Assembly (NCBI GenBank): GCA_913062555.1
Contig: CAJXVU010000001.1
Span: 62,001-126,000, forward strand
Reading direction: 5' to 3'
Origin: an uncultured Bacteroidota bacterium
GTDB lineage: Bacteria > Bacteroidota > Bacteroidia > Flavobacteriales > Flavobacteriaceae
Length of the DNA: 64,000 bases
Positions 62,445 to 64,000 of the stretch are shown here, in pieces. Under the pieces are notes generated by a model. The model had not been told where the DNA came from and searched no databases. It was given only the letters and a program-made list of their open reading frames with translations. Made by a program: the position numbers and the translations under genes. Each line of letters opens with the position of its first letter. Position 1 is the first letter of the stretch.

Positions 62445-64000
62445 AACAATTCTACATATAGCAATTCTAACCTGTTTAATTATAAGTGGTTGTGCTTCAG
62501 ATAACAAAGAAAATCAGCGCCAATCTGAAAATTATCCGTCCCTAAAATTTAGTAAAAACAGCTTAGACTACCGAATTACACCAGCTGATAAATTCGACAA
62601 AGCGGGGCTAATGTTTTCTGATCAAGGGGCGTGGTTTGGGTATAGCTTTCCTAAAACCGACTGGAATGCCATTGGGTTTTCAGGGCCCTTTTTAATGACT
62701 GAACAAAACGGTATTTGGATCAGTCCAATGTTGACCCGATTATTATTACAAACTACTGAGCGTCATCCTGAATCAGTAATTAATTTTAAAAACGATTTAA
62801 TAAGTCAGCATAGCTATTCAAGTCATTTAGAACAAATACTAAAAAATAAAAATATACAGCTAAAACTCGAGCTCGTATTTTTATCTGGCCATACAGCCCT
62901 TCAGCGCATTACTATCACCAATATTTCAAAACAAAGCATTCAAATGAATGCAAATTTACAAGGTGGGGTTCATGATATCGAAATTAAGCTATCTCAAGAG
63001 CACGGTATTGTAAAATTAAGTTCACAAAACTCTGATGCTGTTGGATACATTCAAACAATAAACAAAAACGAATCTGTTGCCCTTTTAGATGAAGACAGGT
63101 TTGCCGATTTCCAACTTTCGGAGTTTACCTTAGAACCTCAACAATCAAAAGAGCTCATTACTGCTCATACCTTTATATTCCCAGAATATTCCTGGGAAGA
63201 TGAGCAACAATTAATCACCAACAGTGATTTTGACGAAGTGTTAAATTCAAGAAAATCTGAAAAAGAATCACAGCTCTCAGCACTTATAACTAATAGAAAA
63301 TCAAATTTTCAAGACACGACATATGCCGAAGTTTTAGCAAAAGCACATTTAACATTACAAAATAACTGGCGTATTCCAGCAGGAGAAATTAAACATGACG
63401 GACTGTTTCCTAGTTATCATTACAAATGGTTTAATGGATTCTGGTCTTGGGATTCGTGGAAACACGCCGTAGGACTTTCTTACTATAGTCCAGATTTAGC
63501 CAAAAAGCAAATGAAACTGATGTTTGACTTTCAAAATGATGACGGATTTATTGTAGACTGCGTATTCCGTGACACCAGTATAGAAGCGCATAATTATCGT
63601 GACACCAAACCCCCATTATCCGTTTGGGCCGTTGCTAAAATATTTGAAAAAGATAAAGATCTAGAATTTGTAAAATTCATGTATCCCAAATTAAAAAAAT
63701 ACCATTATTGGTGGTACTCCAAGCGTGATCATGACCAAGATGGTCTTTGTGAATATGGCTCTACCGATGGAAGTTTGATTGCGGCAAAATGGGAAAGCGG
63801 GATGGATAACGCCATTAGATTTGACGATTCTAAAATTTTAAAAAATGCCGAAGGGGCTTATTCTTTAGATCAGGAAAGTGTAGATCTAAATGCATATCTC
63901 TATGCCGAAAAATTATATTTAGCAGAATTAGCTAAAGCATTAAAACTGGAAGATGTCACCAGCTTACTTGCTGAAGCCGCCAGTTTAAAATCGCGTATCC
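62437..64000 (+). CDS. GH63-like alpha-glucosidase/mannosylglycerate-hydrolase-type enzyme (3' end missing)
   Basis: This frame is missing from the track because it continues past the window end; 521 codons are visible. The start overlaps the epimerase end. A lipoprotein signal (MNKTILHIAILTCLIISGC) puts the enzyme outside the cytoplasm. An N-terminal beta-sandwich domain (about 30-260) is followed by the start of an (alpha/alpha)6 barrel. This has HYKWFNGFWSWDSWKHAVGLSYY (candidate general-acid Asp in WDSWK, near residue 340), FRDTSIEAHNYRDTKPPLSVWAV and AKWESGMDNAIRFDD. These are typical of GH63 and related GH37-like enzymes. The catalytic base region is beyond the edge. The substrate is uncertain. 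Confidence 0.87.
   Translation, partial: MNKTILHIAILTCLIISGCASDNKENQRQSENYPSLKFSKNSLDYRITPADKFDKAGLMFSDQGAWFGYSFPKTDWNAIGFSGPFLMTEQNGIWISPMLTRLLLQTTERHPESVINFKNDLISQHSYSSHLEQILKNKNIQLKLELVFLSGHTALQRITITNISKQSIQMNANLQGGVHDIEIKLSQEHGIVKLSSQNSDAVGYIQTINKNESVALLDEDRFADFQLSEFTLEPQQSKELITAHTFIFPEYSWEDEQQLITNSDFDEVLNSRKSEKESQLSALITNRKSNFQDTTYAEVLAKAHLTLQNNWRIPAGEIKHDGLFPSYHYKWFNGFWSWDSWKHAVGLSYYSPDLAKKQMKLMFDFQNDDGFIVDCVFRDTSIEAHNYRDTKPPLSVWAVAKIFEKDKDLEFVKFMYPKLKKYHYWWYSKRDHDQDGLCEYGSTDGSLIAAKWESGMDNAIRFDDSKILKNAEGAYSLDQESVDLNAYLYAEKLYLAELAKALKLEDVTSLLAEAASLKSRI

Overview
The window is AT-rich DNA from a member of the Bacteroidota, most likely a marine-type Flavobacteriaceae. This rests on several signs: SusC/SusD/SusE starch-binding genes, a type IX secretion C-terminal sorting domain on an amylase, many short lipoprotein signal peptides of the Bacteroidota type, TTTG-N19-TAnnTTTG promoters, and lineage-typical families (DUF4407, PycTM/DUF5706, BlaI plus M56 pairs, S9 and M20 peptidases). 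I cannot name the species.

Layout. 1-7.4 kb: a truncated surface or periplasmic metallophosphatase that carries a FAM20/CotH/HipA-like kinase signature; an HD-hydrolase fused to a Pycsar-type membrane effector; a pentapeptide-repeat protein; a GAF-domain protein; and a small membrane protein. 7.4-27.3 kb: a complete alpha-glucan (starch/maltodextrin) utilisation locus in two divergent arms. The minus arm encodes a LacI-type regulator, an MFS sugar transporter, beta-phosphoglucomutase, a GH65 phosphorylase, two GH13 amylases and an esterase with a starch-binding-like domain. The plus arm encodes SusC, SusD (with an inserted SusE-type domain), a three-repeat SusE-like protein and a T9SS-secreted GH13. 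A perfect 16-bp palindrome lies between the arms and is the probable LacI operator. In the inferred flow, surface amylase and SusE/SusD capture and cut glucan, SusC imports it, periplasmic GH13 enzymes trim it, the MFS protein imports maltose, and GH65 plus PgmB deliver glucose 6-phosphate.

27.4-39.0 kb: a minus-strand alpha-mannoside locus with four GH92 enzymes, a CBM9-like protein and a GHL10-like putative hydrolase, without SusC/D. One GH92 has Gln where the others have the expected acid Glu. 39.4 kb: tRNA-Leu(TAG) with promoter and terminator. 39.6-48.9 kb: an M20 dipeptidase, a DPP-IV-like S9 peptidase, an EamA transporter, a BlaI/M56 (BlaR1-like) pair with a clearly readable operator-promoter and a long repeat tail, a DUF4407 protein and a GNAT acetyltransferase.

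48.9-53.7 kb: a tight four-gene minus-strand cassette (acyl carrier protein, asparagine-synthetase-like amidotransferase, NadE-like ligase, AMP-forming acyl ligase). It looks like a small uncharacterised biosynthetic system and is the best candidate for new biology here. 53.8-58.2 kb: a frameshifted STAS-domain gene and a multi-part phosphorelay (CheY-like regulator, PAS/GAF histidine kinase, HPt protein, LytTR regulator). 58.4-64 kb: trans-3-hydroxy-L-proline catabolism (Pyr2C reductase and dehydratase). This is followed by a GntR regulator with its own operator, an aldose 1-epimerase and a GH63-type glucosidase/mannosidase cut by the window end.

Most ORF-track lines not listed are antisense or out-of-frame shadows of these genes. 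All family calls come from reading motifs by eye; no database search was possible.
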